Shown here in pieces: positions 44,385 through 54,767 of a stretch of 64,000 nt of DNA (positions are counted from its first letter, which is position 1; every line of letters begins with the position of its first letter). Made by a program: the position numbers and the translations under genes. This DNA comes from Ceratothoa steindachneri (taxonomy: Eukaryota; Arthropoda; Malacostraca; Isopoda; Cymothoidae): assembly GCA_963969495.1 (NCBI GenBank), contig OZ018323.1, forward strand, positions 71,024,920-71,088,919, written 5' to 3'. The notes under the pieces were generated by a model, which saw only the letters and a list, made by a program, of their open reading frames with translations, searched no databases and was not told the DNA's origin.

Positions 44385-44470
44385 CGAGGGGTATTCAAAA
44401 CGGTTGCAGAAAACCATAATAAAAAGATCCATTTCAATTCTCAGATTTTAATTTTTTTTATATAAATAGA
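44385..44470 (+). mobile_element. Solitary mariner-like terminus
   Basis: Following a TA, the sequence cgaggggtattcaaaacggt resembles the terminal inverted repeats of mariner elements, including that at 53494 here (cgaggggtgttcaatatg on the minus strand). No matching second end or transposase is visible nearby. Confidence 0.45.
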
Positions 44471-45596
44471 TTCTAATAATAGAATATCGATTGTCGTTTT
44501 TTTTACTTGAATGATAAGCATTTTGTAAATTAAATTATTAATCAATTATGATTATTGGATTGTTAGTATTATCTTGCTGCGCAAGGAGCCGTCTGGGATT
44601 ATAATCACTGTGCCACATATGAGTCATTGGCTAAAGAAAAGACTTAATTCACCTTACTTTTGCTCGTTGGCCACCTCAAATCTCTATCTCTCGTATGCTA
44701 AGGCGTTTGCACTCTATCGTTGAGTTTGTATTCTATACCTCTCTCTTACTCCCTCACCAAGATTACCATTCCCTTAGCAGCCCACGACATTGGTGACAAC
44801 CGTTGATTGGTTACATTTACGTGCAATGAACACTTAATTTAAATCAGTGAAGCCTGTCAAGACGATATTGGTAACCCAGTCGTTTTGCTAACATGCAGTG
44901 TGTGAACAGTAATCAGAACTTAGTCAGAACTTAGTGCAAGATTAAATGTTAAAAAATGAATCATTCTCACCAGGGTGACTTACATCTTGTTTGGTCAGCA
45001 ACTCAGTTCAAGCAACCTTTAAGCGACCAAACAGGAAATTCAATCAACAACACTACACTACGAAATGTGAAAGGTTTTAGGGTAGCAACTCTACTGAAAC
45101 CTGAAAGATAGGTCAGTCTACCATTTATTTTGTTCTTTACGCTCAGCAACGCTCCGAGACCTGGACCATAGTCTAGACATTCCATTGAGAGTTAATATAA
45201 ATTTATATATAGTATTTGCAAAACAACACACAAAAATTGTATCGGCTGCTAATCCCAGGGTATATTAAAAATTAACATACCAACCTTTTCAACATTTTAT
45301 GACACGGAAATCTATTGGAACCTCAACGCGAATTTTTAATATGGCTAAATTTACATAGAAAATTACATCTCTCCTTCAGGTACTAAATACGCCGCGACTT
45401 TGAGCTACCGCATCAACTCCACCAGGAGTCAAGCAGCACTTCTGCTAAAGAGCGGCTTCACTTTAGCCGAATCTACGGCATTATTAATGCTTTCAAATAA
45501 GTTACTCTGGAACTAAAGAGCGAGAATCTTCCAACTCAATAAGTTTCTCGTTTCCATTGTAATCTCTTCCCTTCGACAGCCTATGACTGCAGTACC

Positions 45597-45617
45597 AACT
45601 GCACCTATGGTGCAGTT
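45597..45617. repeat. Perfect 9-bp-arm hairpin
   Basis: AACTGCACC-TAT-GGTGCAGTT is a perfect stem with a 3-base loop. It has no context suggesting a terminator or RNA gene. Confidence 0.6.
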
Positions 45618-47820
45618 GCTAGTATCATCGCACCTGCCATCAATAAGCCAGAAAACGTGTTCTTCCTTGCAAGTTTCGACTTGGAGGATACAATCAGTCT
45701 GCCTTTGCAGTACCCATTGGGCCAGTGCAGGCTTTTAGTTCCTGTATCTTCAACGGAGACCCCATCAAAGGATTGTAATTTGTAGTTGACAGCGGTTATA
45801 TACAGGCCGTACTCTACCTTCGCTATATTGCAGATGTCAGTAACCCCTATATTAGTGACTGATTTTATGCAACTTTTTTCACTAATTCTTGATCTGAAAC
45901 AATCTGGTCTTAAATACCCAGCATCTGAATGCTTACTTTATTCAAATCAAAGTTTTCATGTTTCAGATCTCTCTGAATGCGCCTCTTCAGTGATTTGACA
46001 CACCTAGTTACACAGTCATCCTTTCTTTTGCGTTCCCTATCAGCCACGCCTAGTACATAACTCTTCTCGTATCCTTCTCTTATCTGACTTTCCCACCAGT
46101 TAAACTCGTAACTAAACACTACATTCATATAAATGATTCTTCTGTTTACTTCGGTCATCGTCAACTGATTGCTGGTTCAAAAAAGTAATTTGTAAAGATG
46201 AAATCAGAAGGTATTATTATGAATTCAAGATCAGCAATTGCGTCATCTCTGCAACTATTATCAAAGAAAGATGGTATTTATACGGCATTTTGTGATTCAT
46301 TGGATCTATATAGATGCACCAAGGCTGATACATATTTTATTCCTTATATTTTAGCCTTTATATCCAATAGTACAGATGTAAAAGACTTTTCCAAGCTTGA
46401 TTTTGGGAATGTATTAGAGAAGACGACGGCCTATACACCTTAAGGCTAATATGAATTCCTTCTCTTTCAACTTAAATTGAGATCATCATCGAGAAGTTTC
46501 GTGTGCCTCCTAACCCTAGTAATTACTAGGTTACCCACATTTATTGATGACAGTCTGTTTTATAAGGCATCAAGTGACATTATTTGCACTTGAAGTAAAT
46601 CCTTGAGCAAGTGTGTTTTATGGTTTAAAAGTAACCCGATAATAGGAAACAAATGGGTTTATGACGACATAACAGCGGCAAATAACAGCTTTATGCCTTA
46701 GAAAATGCTGTTATCAATTGTTAATAACTCGGAAAATAGTGCTTTGCTTGCCGAATAAGTCACAATAAATAATTCAGGTATGCCTAGAGAATAGATTAAA
46801 AAAAATCTTCTTAAAAAACAATAGGGTCGTTCATCTGGAGAATTACCATATATACTCGTATATAACATCCTAGCAGGCATTTTGCTTCTCATCGTTTTGT
46901 ATTCACTATCCATCTTCAGAATAAAGCGATACACAAAGAGTTAAAGCGAGAAACAAAACTATTAAGAAATTTAACTTTTTGACCCTTATTCGTTCTTCCT
47001 TGATTTATTTAACCAAAGAGAGCAGCGATCACTGTCCCTAAAGATTTGCTTTATTTTCCGTATCCTGGTCCTCACACCCAGAGTCTTCAAGACAATGCCG
47101 CAAGATTCTCCTAAGCTTCTTTCCACCAGTTCACTTTCGAATGATCTTCATTTAAAAATACGTAATTTCTTTCATACCAAAGGTGTAACTCAATTTTGTT
47201 TGCGTAATATTGTTGCTTACAAGAATATTATATAGGAAACACCATTCGCTCCTATTAGTCGAGGGTTTGTGCATACGGTGTTAGTTATAGAACAGGCATA
47301 TCTCTCTCCAAGAGTCTTGCTATCACTTTCCAAGATTGAACTTTTTCAAATTCTGATAGGTTTCTTTTCCCATGTTTTTTGAACTTAAAACAGCGGAAAT
47401 AACAACTATTTTAAGCGAAGGTGATGGGTAGCATTTACACATGGACCTTTAAGCTTTCGGCTTTGAAATTACCCCAAAATATTACTACCGGTGATCTTTC
47501 AATAATGGTTTGCCCTATCACATTTGGTCTAAATGTGATGAAGCAACAAATTAGGAATCAAATAAAAGAGTATAACTTGAATAATAATAATTATTACAAT
47601 TAATAAATATCTATCATTTTTCAGGAAATAAGAAACTCCCTCAGAATCTACAAAACCATCCACACGTTACTACTTCCCAATGGTATTAAAAAAGAAGCTG
47701 AGGGAATTTCGTGGGCGCATAATTGATCTCTCAGAACATTCACATGCTCTCCATGTGCAGGTGTCGACTAGCTACTACCAAATCTCTTACTGCAAAATTC
47801 CAGGTTGGATAGAGGATATA

Positions 47821-47876
47821 TTTATGTATAACTGTATATATACATATTTCCTTGGTCATTATATCTTTCCTCCCAA

Positions 47877-47880
<4 letters not shown>
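47821..47880. repeat. Inverted repeat arm (pairs with 55005-55070)
   Basis: The sequence from tatgtataac through cttggtcattatatct to cctcccaaccaa is the reverse complement of 55005-55070 with few changes. Both arms abut a (TA)n array on the side facing the nest. It is probably a short repeat that carries the TA array. Confidence 0.85.

Positions 47881-47940
<60 letters not shown>
47880..47940. repeat. (TA)n microsatellite
   Basis: About 60 bp of TA dinucleotides. The reported Ile-Tyr frames through it are low-complexity translations. Confidence 0.95.
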
Positions 47941-47943
<3 letters not shown>

Positions 47944-48152
47944 CAAGAGAAATTGGACGCGAATGAGCAATGAGACAAGAAACAGGAGTTTTTTTAGAGG
48001 TAAGAGAAAGGGACATTAGAAGAAGACTAGAATCAAAGAGAGCAGAGAGCGGCACAATGAAGGCAATCCTTTACCGAAAGGCAGAAAATGAATATGGCGA
48101 AAGCCCTGTGGTGGTTGTTATCACCCGCAGAACTTGCATTTGCTCCTTCTTC

Positions 48153-48154
<2 letters not shown>
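47941..48154. other. Unclassified spacer between two (TA)n arrays
   Basis: Some 214 bp of purine-rich sequence with ordinary GC content between two TA arrays. No motif was recognised. Confidence 0.4.

Positions 48155-48229
<75 letters not shown>
48155..48229. repeat. (TA)n microsatellite
   Basis: About 74 bp of TA dinucleotides, directly beside an inverted Penelope 3' end. Confidence 0.95.
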
Positions 48230-48230
<1 letters not shown>

Positions 48231-48262
48231 GTTTAAAAGAAATCCAAAGGCGAGGAAAATAT
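48229..48262 (-). mobile_element. Inverted Penelope-like 3' end
   Basis: Read on the minus strand, it gives tattttcctcgcctttggat and then ttcttttaaacatta. This matches the Penelope 3' end at 54640-54677 (tattttcctcgccttgggat). It abuts a TA array on one side and the LINE 3' end on the other. Confidence 0.75.
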
Positions 48263-48479
48263 TTGTTTGTTTGTATAGGTTTATTGTGCAATAGCGATAT
48301 ATGATATAATAATATAGAAATACATATAAATACATAATATGAGCATTACATAAAGTGGGGGTGCTCGCCGGTGTCGGCGCGCAGCAAGGCGCTGCGGAGT
48401 GTCCCACGCGTGGCTTGTCTGCTGCTAGTGGGTGGCGGCGGTCCTGACCACCCGTCGCCCGGCTCGGCGCGGGCTGCGA

Positions 48480-49850
48480 TCAGCGCGGAGGGGGTGCTGT
48501 TCTCAGCACCTTCAGCAGCTTGTGTGTCGGTGTGAGGTGGACTATCTGGGCGCCTCTTGCCTTTCGTGCACTCAGTTGGGCGCCTCTTGCAAGGTGAGGG
48601 GCTGGCGCTGGCTCTGGCCTAAGGTGGACGGTGGCTGGGCAGGAGAGAAGGTAGTGCACCAGTGGGCGCATCCCTGCCACAAAGTCGGCGTGCAGCTCTT
48701 TCCGAGTGGAAAGAGCCTTACACGCTGCAGCAGCACTCTGTTCGCTCTGGGATGCTGGTAGGTTGGGTCCAGTGTGCGATAGGCTGCGGCTGCAGCATAC
48801 CACGTGGCTTGCTTTTTTGTCGCCTCTCATTCTTGGAGCTGCTGGTGGGCATTATAGGCGGCCATGCGCTTGGCCTGCGCCTTGAACTGTTAGGGTCGTG
48901 TGCGGCTCTCTTGGTGGCCTCGTCAGCAGTCTCGTTGCCGCGCACACCCACATGCCTTGGAATCTAATGGAGTCGGACCCGCTTGCCCTGCACTGCCAGG
49001 TCTTGCAGGGTGCAAAGGATGGTAGTGGTGAGGTGGATGTTGTCCCTGGCGTGATCGTGAGCGTGGGCGGGCTGCAGTGCCTGCAACCCTGACCGGGAGT
49101 CCGTGTGTATCACCACAGTGGCCTCCCGGCGGAGCAAGGCGTGCTGAAGGGCGTGCAGGATTACTACGAGCTCCGTCTAGAGGGCGGAACTGTGGTCTGA
49201 TGTCTTTTACGCCCGCGTCAGACCGCTCGTGATGAAGGCGGCGCCAGACCTCCCACTGTTGGGGTCGACAGAGCCTTCGGTGAAATAGAACGCGCTGCCC
49301 GGCTCCGTGACCTAAGACATGGCTCTAAGGGCGCGCTGGCGCAGCTCCTCGGTGAGGCAGTGCGCTTTGCTGGCGGGCAGCTGTTTGGCGGTACAGTCAG
49401 CGGTGGGGGCTCCCATGGTGGTGGTGGAACGTAGGCGTGGTGGGCGGTGTCGGAGTCCCGCCACAGCCTGTTCCCTGCCTGGCTGAGGGTATTGGCTAAT
49501 AAGGTGACGTTTATGAGCCACCTGTTGTTGCGCAGGCACTCGATGCCCTGCGCCACGGCCATCCGGAGTCTCCTCTTCGCAACACCCTCTACGTAGCGCT
49601 GGAGTACTCTGGCCACCCGACAGGCCACAATGCAGTCCACCCTGGCGGTGAGGAGCACCGGGCGGGTCTCGCTCTTCATGACACAGGCACTGAACCACCT
49701 CGGTGCCCCCAACATGGTGCTCATGCTGGTGTTCTGCACCACCTCCAGGCGCTACTGCTGCTGCCGGGGTAGGGCTACAAGGGCTGGTGCACTGTTGTCC
49801 ACCAGGGAGCGCACTGCCAGCAGATAGTAGAGGCGGAGAGCGGTGAAGGT
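48480..49850 (-). pseudogene. LINE post-RT, RNase H and C-terminal tail
   Basis: The minus-strand frame 49742-49218 covers the post-RT domain (MLGAPRWFSACVMKSETRP, then RLRMAVAQGIECLRNNRWL). RNase H follows in broken frames: VDPNSGRSGAAF near 49250, AVVIHTDSR-type sequence near 49100, then GVRGNETADEATKRAAHDP (48951-48900), the block with the last catalytic Asp. The tail contains MRPLVHYLLSCP (about 48690-48650), like the HxxLxCP end of related LINEs. The active-site blocks are recognisable but not in one frame. Confidence 0.7.
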
Positions 49851-51110
49851 TGCACCAGCGCTCGGCCGCGTCATGGCCCTCATCACGTTGAGCTGGGCCT
49901 GCGTCCGTTCCCTCAGGTGCGGGACATGGTGCGTGAAAGATAGCCGCCTGTCCACCCACACCCGAGGTACTGGTAGGAGTCTGTCCAGGCCAGCACGACT
50001 CCCTAGACGCGCACCTGCTGGCCAGCAGGCGTGGAAGTCTTGATGGCCATGGCCCGGGACTTCTCTGCCGAGATCTTGAGCCCCAGCTCTTCGCACTTGG
50101 CAGTGATGAGGTATAGCGCCTCTTGAGCCCGCGCGAGCTTGTCGCCGCGCTCGGTCACGAGGAGGGCCAGGTCGTCGGCGTAGCTGAGAAGGATGGTTCC
50201 TTCCCGATAGAGAGCGCCAACAGCTGCTCCATCAGCACGTTTAAAAGGAACGAGCTAAGGATGCCACCATGGGGCGTCCCGTTCTCCAAGATCAGGTAGT
50301 GAGACTTGTGATCCTGGGACTTCACACAGGCCCTGCGCTGATTAAGGTAGTCCTAGAGCCAGCCCAGCAGTTTCCCTCTGATGCCCTTCCTCACAAGGGC
50401 AGCTAGTATAGCGCGGGGGCTGGCAAGATCGAAAGCCTTCTTGAGATCAAGGAAGACTACGATGGTGGGCTGGTTGTTGGCGTGAGCCAGGAGGGTGATG
50501 AGGCAATCCGCCGTGCTCACCCCCCTGGTGTAGCCAAACACGTGGGGGTGAAGGCTCCCCACACTCCACTGTAGGCGACTCAGCACCATCCTATCCGCTG
50601 TTTTTCCAGTGCAGCTCAGGAGGGAGATTGGCCTGAATGTGATGGGGTCTTTCGGCTTGGGGATGGGCTGAATGTCGGCGTCCTTCCAGGAGGGCCAAAG
50701 ACGGCCTGCCAGACACTACGCGTTGAAACGTGCCAGCAGCGCGGCATGTCCAGTAAGCCCAGCGTGTGTCAGCGTGAAGTACCTCACTCCAATGGCCCCC
50801 ACCGCTGTGTCACGCCCACGCTTAGCCCTGGCCAGTTTCTTGAGCGTGAAGGGATGGTCCGTCGCGTGCAGCTGGCCCTGTGCCTCCCTGACCTCCTCGT
50901 CGCACTGTGGGCATAGCTGCTGCTGGAGGTGGCGGGTGTGGGGAGGGAGCTGCTCGCTGGAACTCATCTCTGTAAAGCAGTTCACCAGCCGATCTACCTC
51001 TTGCTGTGGGCGTGGGTGGGCGGCTGGGCGGTTTAGGGCAGCGCCTGAGGCCTTCCGGAAGCACCCTTACAGCTGGCCGAGGGAGGTGTGTTAGCTGAAA
51101 GAGAAGCACC
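49850..51110 (-). pseudogene. LINE reverse transcriptase domain
   Basis: Readable RT blocks on the minus strand are LHPHVFGYTRGVSTADCLIT and VVFLDLKKAFDLASPRAILA (50589-50353), then NGTPHGGILSSFLLNVLMEQ (a PQGGILSP-like block), YADDLALLVTERGDKLARAQ with the catalytic YADD intact (50200-50150), and YQYLGVWVDRRLSFTHHVPH (49990-49920). They lie in different frames separated by stops, so no functional protein is made. The upstream frames 51109-50716 cover the linker from endonuclease to RT. The RT would copy element RNA at the nicked target. Confidence 0.75.
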
Positions 51111-51489
51111 CCTCTAGCTACTTTGCCTTTCTGGCACTCAGAGACACCTGCCGCGCCTGGGCCACCACGTCCTGCAGGAACCGCAGGTTGGTGGCGGTCG
51201 GGCGCTTCTCATACAGCCTCCTGTGGACGTTGACGCGGTGATTGTGCGCCCGGACCTCCTCGTTATAAAACCACCAGTCCGGGCGCCGGCGGCGGTTCGA
51301 GGCTGTCCTGGGAATGACCACGTCTGATGCACTCTCTATGGCTGCCGTGAGGTAATTCTCCTGCTGATGCAGGTCCATGGGCGGCACGTACGTGGACCAC
51401 CACTGGTCCATGGCCACTTGAAACTTGGCCGAATCCACCCTCCTGACGTTCCACTGCGGCGGCGGGAGAGGAGGAACTGGTGGGGTCAT

Positions 51490-51752
51490 AATGAGGGAGG
51501 TTAGGGTCCCGTAGTAGTCGCTGGTTAGGGTGGGATGGACCTACCAAGTGACGCCGGGTTGTAGGTCACCCGAGACAAGCGTGAGGTCGAGCCGCCTCCC
51601 ATGGACGTGCGTGGCTTTCCCGGTGTTGAGGAGGCGGACATGAGGGACTTCTTCGAGCAGGTCGGCCACGTGGCGCCCAGGCGCGTTGGTGCGTGATACA
51701 GAGTGCAGCACGGGGTGGTGGGCATTGAAGTCGCCCGCCACAAGGAGGCTGG
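51490..51752 (-). pseudogene. LINE endonuclease, C-terminal part only
   Basis: The frame carries STSLLVAGDFNAHHPVLHSV, the conserved GDFN block, then VRLLNTGKATHVHGRRLDLT, the block that normally precedes SDH. Upstream sequence changes abruptly at about 51753 into the Penelope inverted repeat, so the N-terminal half is lost. Frame 51489-51118 continues towards RT. Confidence 0.75.
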
Positions 51753-51769
51753 TTGATACAATCCACTTA

Positions 51770-52366
51770 AAAATGTGCGGATTGACTATTCTACAATAAA
51801 AGATGGCCAGATTTACCAACAAATCGATGGAGTTGGTATGGGGTCCCCAATCGACCCTTTGGCAGCAGAATTTTTATGACTCATTTGGAGGAGAGGCTTT
51901 TTTCTGAAGTTCGTGATTCATGCAGGTCAACTTTCTATAGAAGTTTTGTAGATGACTCCATAGCTATATTTAAATAACGAGATCAAGCTTAAGAATTTCT
52001 TAATTTTTAAACACCATCCACCCCGGTATCAAATATACAATGGAATCCGAGAGTGATAACACCCTCCCCTTTTTAGATATTTTAATGAGAAAAAATCAAA
52101 ATAATCTAGAATTATCAGTATATAGGAAACCGACTAATAGGAGGTTAGGATTAAACTTTTTTTGTTGCTTAGATTTGAAGTACAAAATCTCACCCACCAA
52201 GACCCTTCTTCACTGCGCATACAATCTCTGTTCATCCTACAATTTTATAGACAAAGAATTTCACTACCTTAAATCTTTCTAAATGCACAATGGTTTTTCA
52301 TCTTTTATTGTAGAAGAGCCAATCCGCACATTTTTAAGTTTATTGTATCAAACAAGTCACCCTGAG
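51770..52366 (+). pseudogene. Penelope-like RT, C-terminal half
   Basis: The translation includes STIKDGQIYQQIDGVGMGSP, then IDPLAAEFFMTHLEERLFSE, STFYRSFVDDSIAIFK with the catalytic FVDD, NTLPFLDILMRKNQNNLELS and VYRKPTNRRLGLN. These are the standard Penelope RT landmarks: the MGSP block, VDD, LPFLD and VYRKPT. The last open piece (52040-52282, 80 codons) continues to HCAYNLCSSYNFIDKEFHYL. At least two stops break it, and the mariner at 52368 interrupts the following linker. Penelope RTs are related to telomerase and copy element RNA. Confidence 0.8.
52299..52351. repeat. Right arm of 53-bp inverted repeat
   Basis: Reverse complement of 51753-51805 at 49 of 53 positions by eye; both contain aaaaatgtgcggattg or its complement. 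This arm lies inside Penelope coding sequence (FSSFIVEEPIRTFLSLLYQ), so the left arm is likely a copied, inverted piece of it. Confidence 0.85.
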
Positions 52367-52367
52367 A

Positions 52368-53496
52368 TACGAGGGGCGGTCAATAAGTTTTTTAATTCGG
52401 ATATAAGGAAACAAGATGAAATATGAGTGTCAAGATTCATTTCCTGAATATTCACCAAGACCATTTCCCAAGGAAACTTCGAGATGTAAGTGATAAACAG
52501 GCAGAGTCCTACCAGTAAGACCTCGTGGTGATCGAAGAGTGATATCAAGTGCGATGTGACATACATACGAGGGGCGGTCAATAAGTTTTGCAATTCGGAT
52601 ATAAGGAAACGAGATATGAGAAAAAGTGTTTTATTATTTTTCAATATAACTACCCTCGACTTCAATGCACTTGCGCCACTTGTCCCTGAGGCTTCGAATT
52701 CCCGACAACCAGAAATCACTCGACTGCTGTTCAATCTACTCCTGGACAGCAAGCTGGACATCTTTATCCTCCCAAAACCGGCGTCCAGGCAGTGCAGCCT
52801 TGAGCTGGAGGAATAAAAAGTAGTCGATAGGGTCCAGATCTCGACTGTAGGAGTGACGGTTAAACTCCTCGAATTAGCACTCGCGCAGGGCAGCTTGTGA
52901 ACCTGGCCTTGTGGACTTTGACGACGTTAAGGTTGATCATGGAGCCTGAGGCTTCTAGGGACGCAACAAGCAGAGACCTTGGCCATGGTCTAAAGGCATG
53001 AATGATGTTGATAACACTTCCATGTGATATTCCAAGTTCTTGCTTGATTTTTTCGACCTTCACCCGTCGATTTTCGAGGATCATCCTCTCCACACGGGCC
53101 ACATTGTCTTCGTGATTACGTCTGACGGGAGTCCTGGACGGAGGTCATCTTCAAGGGACTCACGACCATGGCGGAACTCTCTATTCCAGCGAGCAATGGT
53201 TGCATAGGAAGGGGCAGTGTCAGTGTACACTGAAAACATGCATTAATGGATCTCTTCTGCATTCTTGCCTTCCTTGGTCAAAAGTTTGATCACTGCGCGG
53301 TGCTCAACCTTCTCCATTGTTGAAAAAATTGTGACTGACGATTTGCGATCAGCTACTGCTTCTTAAATAGACGAAACAGGAGCGTGCGCCTGCAGGTTCT
53401 GACTTGTCATAAGTTGTCCTAACACCCCCACAAACAGCCATCCCCTTCCTCTGCTTTGTCCTACCGATTCGCAAAACATATTGAACACCCCTCGTA
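52368..53496 (-). mobile_element. Mariner element, internally deleted, with duplicated end
   Basis: The main copy runs from TA at 52566-52567 to TA at 53495-53496. The left terminus is cgaggggcggtcaataagtt and the right terminus, on the minus strand, is cgaggggtgttcaatatgtt. A second left terminus lies at 52370-52420, followed by about 150 bp of other sequence, so two ends are nested or a tandem rearrangement occurred. It splits the Penelope-like element between RT and endonuclease and therefore inserted later. TA boundaries fit the Tc1/mariner superfamily. Confidence 0.85.
52634..53317 (-). pseudogene. Mariner transposase, internally deleted
   Basis: From an ATG at 53317 the minus strand reads MEKVEHRAVIKLLTKEGKN, a mariner N-terminus, then SYATIARWNREFRHGRESLE, the helix-turn-helix region. 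The frame 53102-52860 follows: VARVERMILENRRVKVEKIK and QELGISHGSVINIIH. After LLVASLEASGS the sequence jumps to VVKVHKARF, the block after the second catalytic Asp, and then to LDPIDYFLFLQLKAALPGRR and WRKCIEVEGSYIEK up to the TAA at 52634. Total length would be about 228 codons against roughly 345 usual, because about 100 codons of the catalytic core are missing. Frameshifts also occur. It cannot catalyse transposition. Confidence 0.8.
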
Positions 53497-53519
53497 ACAG
53501 TAGCAAAAGACAAACATTA

Positions 53520-53930
53520 TTTTAATAATGCCAGAGCTGGGTATTTACAATAAAGTTCTTAGCCGAAAATTACACATATTGCTAAGGAAATACTTCTGTC
53601 AAATTAAATTTCAAATTGCCTTTGTCAACAAAATAAATATAAAATCTTTCTTTACAATAAAGGATCCGGTTCCAAAGAGTCTTCGGAGTTCGATTATATA
53701 CTTATTTAAATGTCTGGGTGTTCCCAGGGGAAAATATATCGGAAGCTCTGTGAGAACTCTGAAGGCAAGATTCACTTCCCATTTGGGGATAAAGTAATAG
53801 AACCGGTAGAGATACTTAAAACCAAAGAAAATTCAGCGATAAAAGATTACGTAATAAAGTGTACAAGTGATATCTCCTTAGAAAACTTTGAAATTCTAAA
53901 TTCGCACAAATGTCCCATTATCCTTTGAAT
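53520..53930 (+). pseudogene. Penelope-like GIY-YIG endonuclease
   Basis: Frame 53528-53797 (89 codons) carries LHILLRKYFCQIKFQIAFVN, the linker, then SSIIYLFKCLGVPRGKYIGS and VRTLKARFTSHLG. The IYLFKC...KYIGS...R pattern is the GIY-YIG nuclease core as it occurs in Penelope elements (a VYxFxC...YIGxTxRxLxxRxxEH form). The overlapping frame 53710-53928 supplies the rest: ENSAIKDYVIKCTSDISLEN and FEILNSHKCPIIL, followed by ILETLYIKQFSPNLNNDLSS past a stop. This nuclease nicks target DNA. A frameshift near 53790 breaks it. Confidence 0.8.
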
Positions 53931-54084
53931 CCTAGAAACACTTTATATAAAACAGTTCTCCCCCAATTTAAATAATGATCTCTCGTCGGTTCCACTCTTT
54001 GTTACCTGAATTCGTTTGGATGTGGGTTGCGGGGCGCAGTTTTGGTGCTTTTGGGTCAGCCTGGAGCACGTAACCCGTTCGTTT

Positions 54085-54250
54085 TTTGTTTGTATAGGTT
54101 TATTGTGCAATAGCATACATTTATACATGATCTAATACAAATACAATAATAATATATGACATAATAATATATAAATACACATTACATAAGCATACACATT
54201 ACACAAAGCGGAGAGGCTGCCAGTGTTGGGGGAAACCCCCCCCCCCCCGC
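54085..54250 (-). mobile_element. LINE 3' end, second copy, strongly 5'-truncated
   Basis: tttgtttgtataggtttatt, gtgcaatagc and the following acataataatatataaatac run match 48263-48350, the 3' end of the GC-rich RNase H LINE. It has the same orientation and lies inside the Penelope 3' region. Only ~150 bp remain, ending at a run of 12 C. Confidence 0.8.
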
Positions 54251-54690
54251 TCGTTGTATATTAGTTTTTTGCCCATTTTTGCTTCAATTATTCGTTTGAA
54301 ATTCATTTTAAAACAGTTTTATATAACCAATAGATTCATAAATCAAAGCGCCCCAACCTTAATAGATTTTAGCAATTATACACTCGCTAACTAATTTAAA
54401 TATTTAAAATCCTTCCCTAGTCTCTTTATTGTAAATTTGAGCCCCATTTCTAAATATTCCCTTTAACTCTAAATTTGCAATTCAAAGCTAATACTAGCTA
54501 GTAAAGTTCTAGATGTACATTTAGCAGTGTGCTCTTTTAATAGTGCCAAATATTTTGTTCGTTTATTTGTATTTTAGGCCTAAGAAGATGACCATATTGT
54601 GGTCGAAACGTCGCCGGTAAATAAAAAGGATGATGCCAGCTATTTTCCTCGCCTTGGGATTTCTGTTAAATATTATATTTAGGCTCTCTA
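54251..54690 (+). other. Penelope-like 3' non-coding region
   Basis: After the LINE insertion the element continues to the 3' terminal block at 54575-54680. That block contains gaagatgaccatattgtgg, tcgaaacgtcgccggtaaat and tattttcctcgccttgggat. The phrase ggtcgaaacgtcg is familiar from Penelope-like 3' ends. Confidence 0.65.
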
Positions 54691-54700
54691 GAAGTAATCC

Positions 54701-54706
<6 letters not shown>

Positions 54707-54762
<56 letters not shown>
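54707..54762. repeat. (TA)n microsatellite, slightly interrupted
   Basis: About 56 bp of TA with one aaa interruption, between the Penelope 3' end and the palindrome. Confidence 0.95.

Positions 54763-54767
<5 letters not shown>

Larger units (their letters stand above)
43446..47820. other. AT-rich intergenic DNA, no gene
   Basis: AT-rich with a slightly GC-richer patch at 45380-45780. Small open frames (up to 84 codons) at 45910-46443 and 47421-47603 have no motif. It contains a mariner-like end at 44385 and a short hairpin at 45597-45617. No exon could be supported. Confidence 0.45.
48263..51752 (-). mobile_element. GC-rich RNase H LINE, 5'-truncated and broken
   Basis: Minus-strand non-LTR element. 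From its 5' side it holds the end of the endonuclease (51752-51490, VAGDFNAHHPVLHSVSRTN), RT (about 50700-49900), a post-RT region, RNase H (about 49290-48730), a Cys/His tail (48700-48480) and the 3' UTR (48480-48263). ORF1 and the front of the endonuclease are missing; the break coincides with the Penelope inverted repeat at 51753. Frameshifts and stops are frequent. A second, strongly truncated copy of its 3' UTR is at 54085-54240. GC content is far above the surroundings. The RNase H points to the I/R1-related group, but the subfamily is not certain. Confidence 0.8.
51753..54690 (+). mobile_element. Penelope-like element (RT + GIY-YIG), interrupted
   Basis: Plus-strand remnant of a Penelope-like retroelement. 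The RT part is at 51753-52366, the GIY-YIG endonuclease at 53520-53930 and the 3' end at 54250-54690. It is split by a mariner copy (52368-53496) and by a LINE 3' end (54085-54240). The 5' half of the RT is missing, and a 53-bp inverted repeat (51753-51805 with 52299-52351) sits at the break. The 3' end (tattttcctcgccttgggat) also occurs inverted at 48229-48262 and lies close to a (TA)n array. Frame breaks show it is dead. Confidence 0.8.

Noticed and set aside
45910..46443. Two ~80-codon frames on opposite strands
   Set aside because: No recognisable domain and no splice or promoter context.
47680..48407. Several 76-97 codon frames rich in Ile-Tyr
   Set aside because: They are translations of (TA)n arrays plus short flanks.
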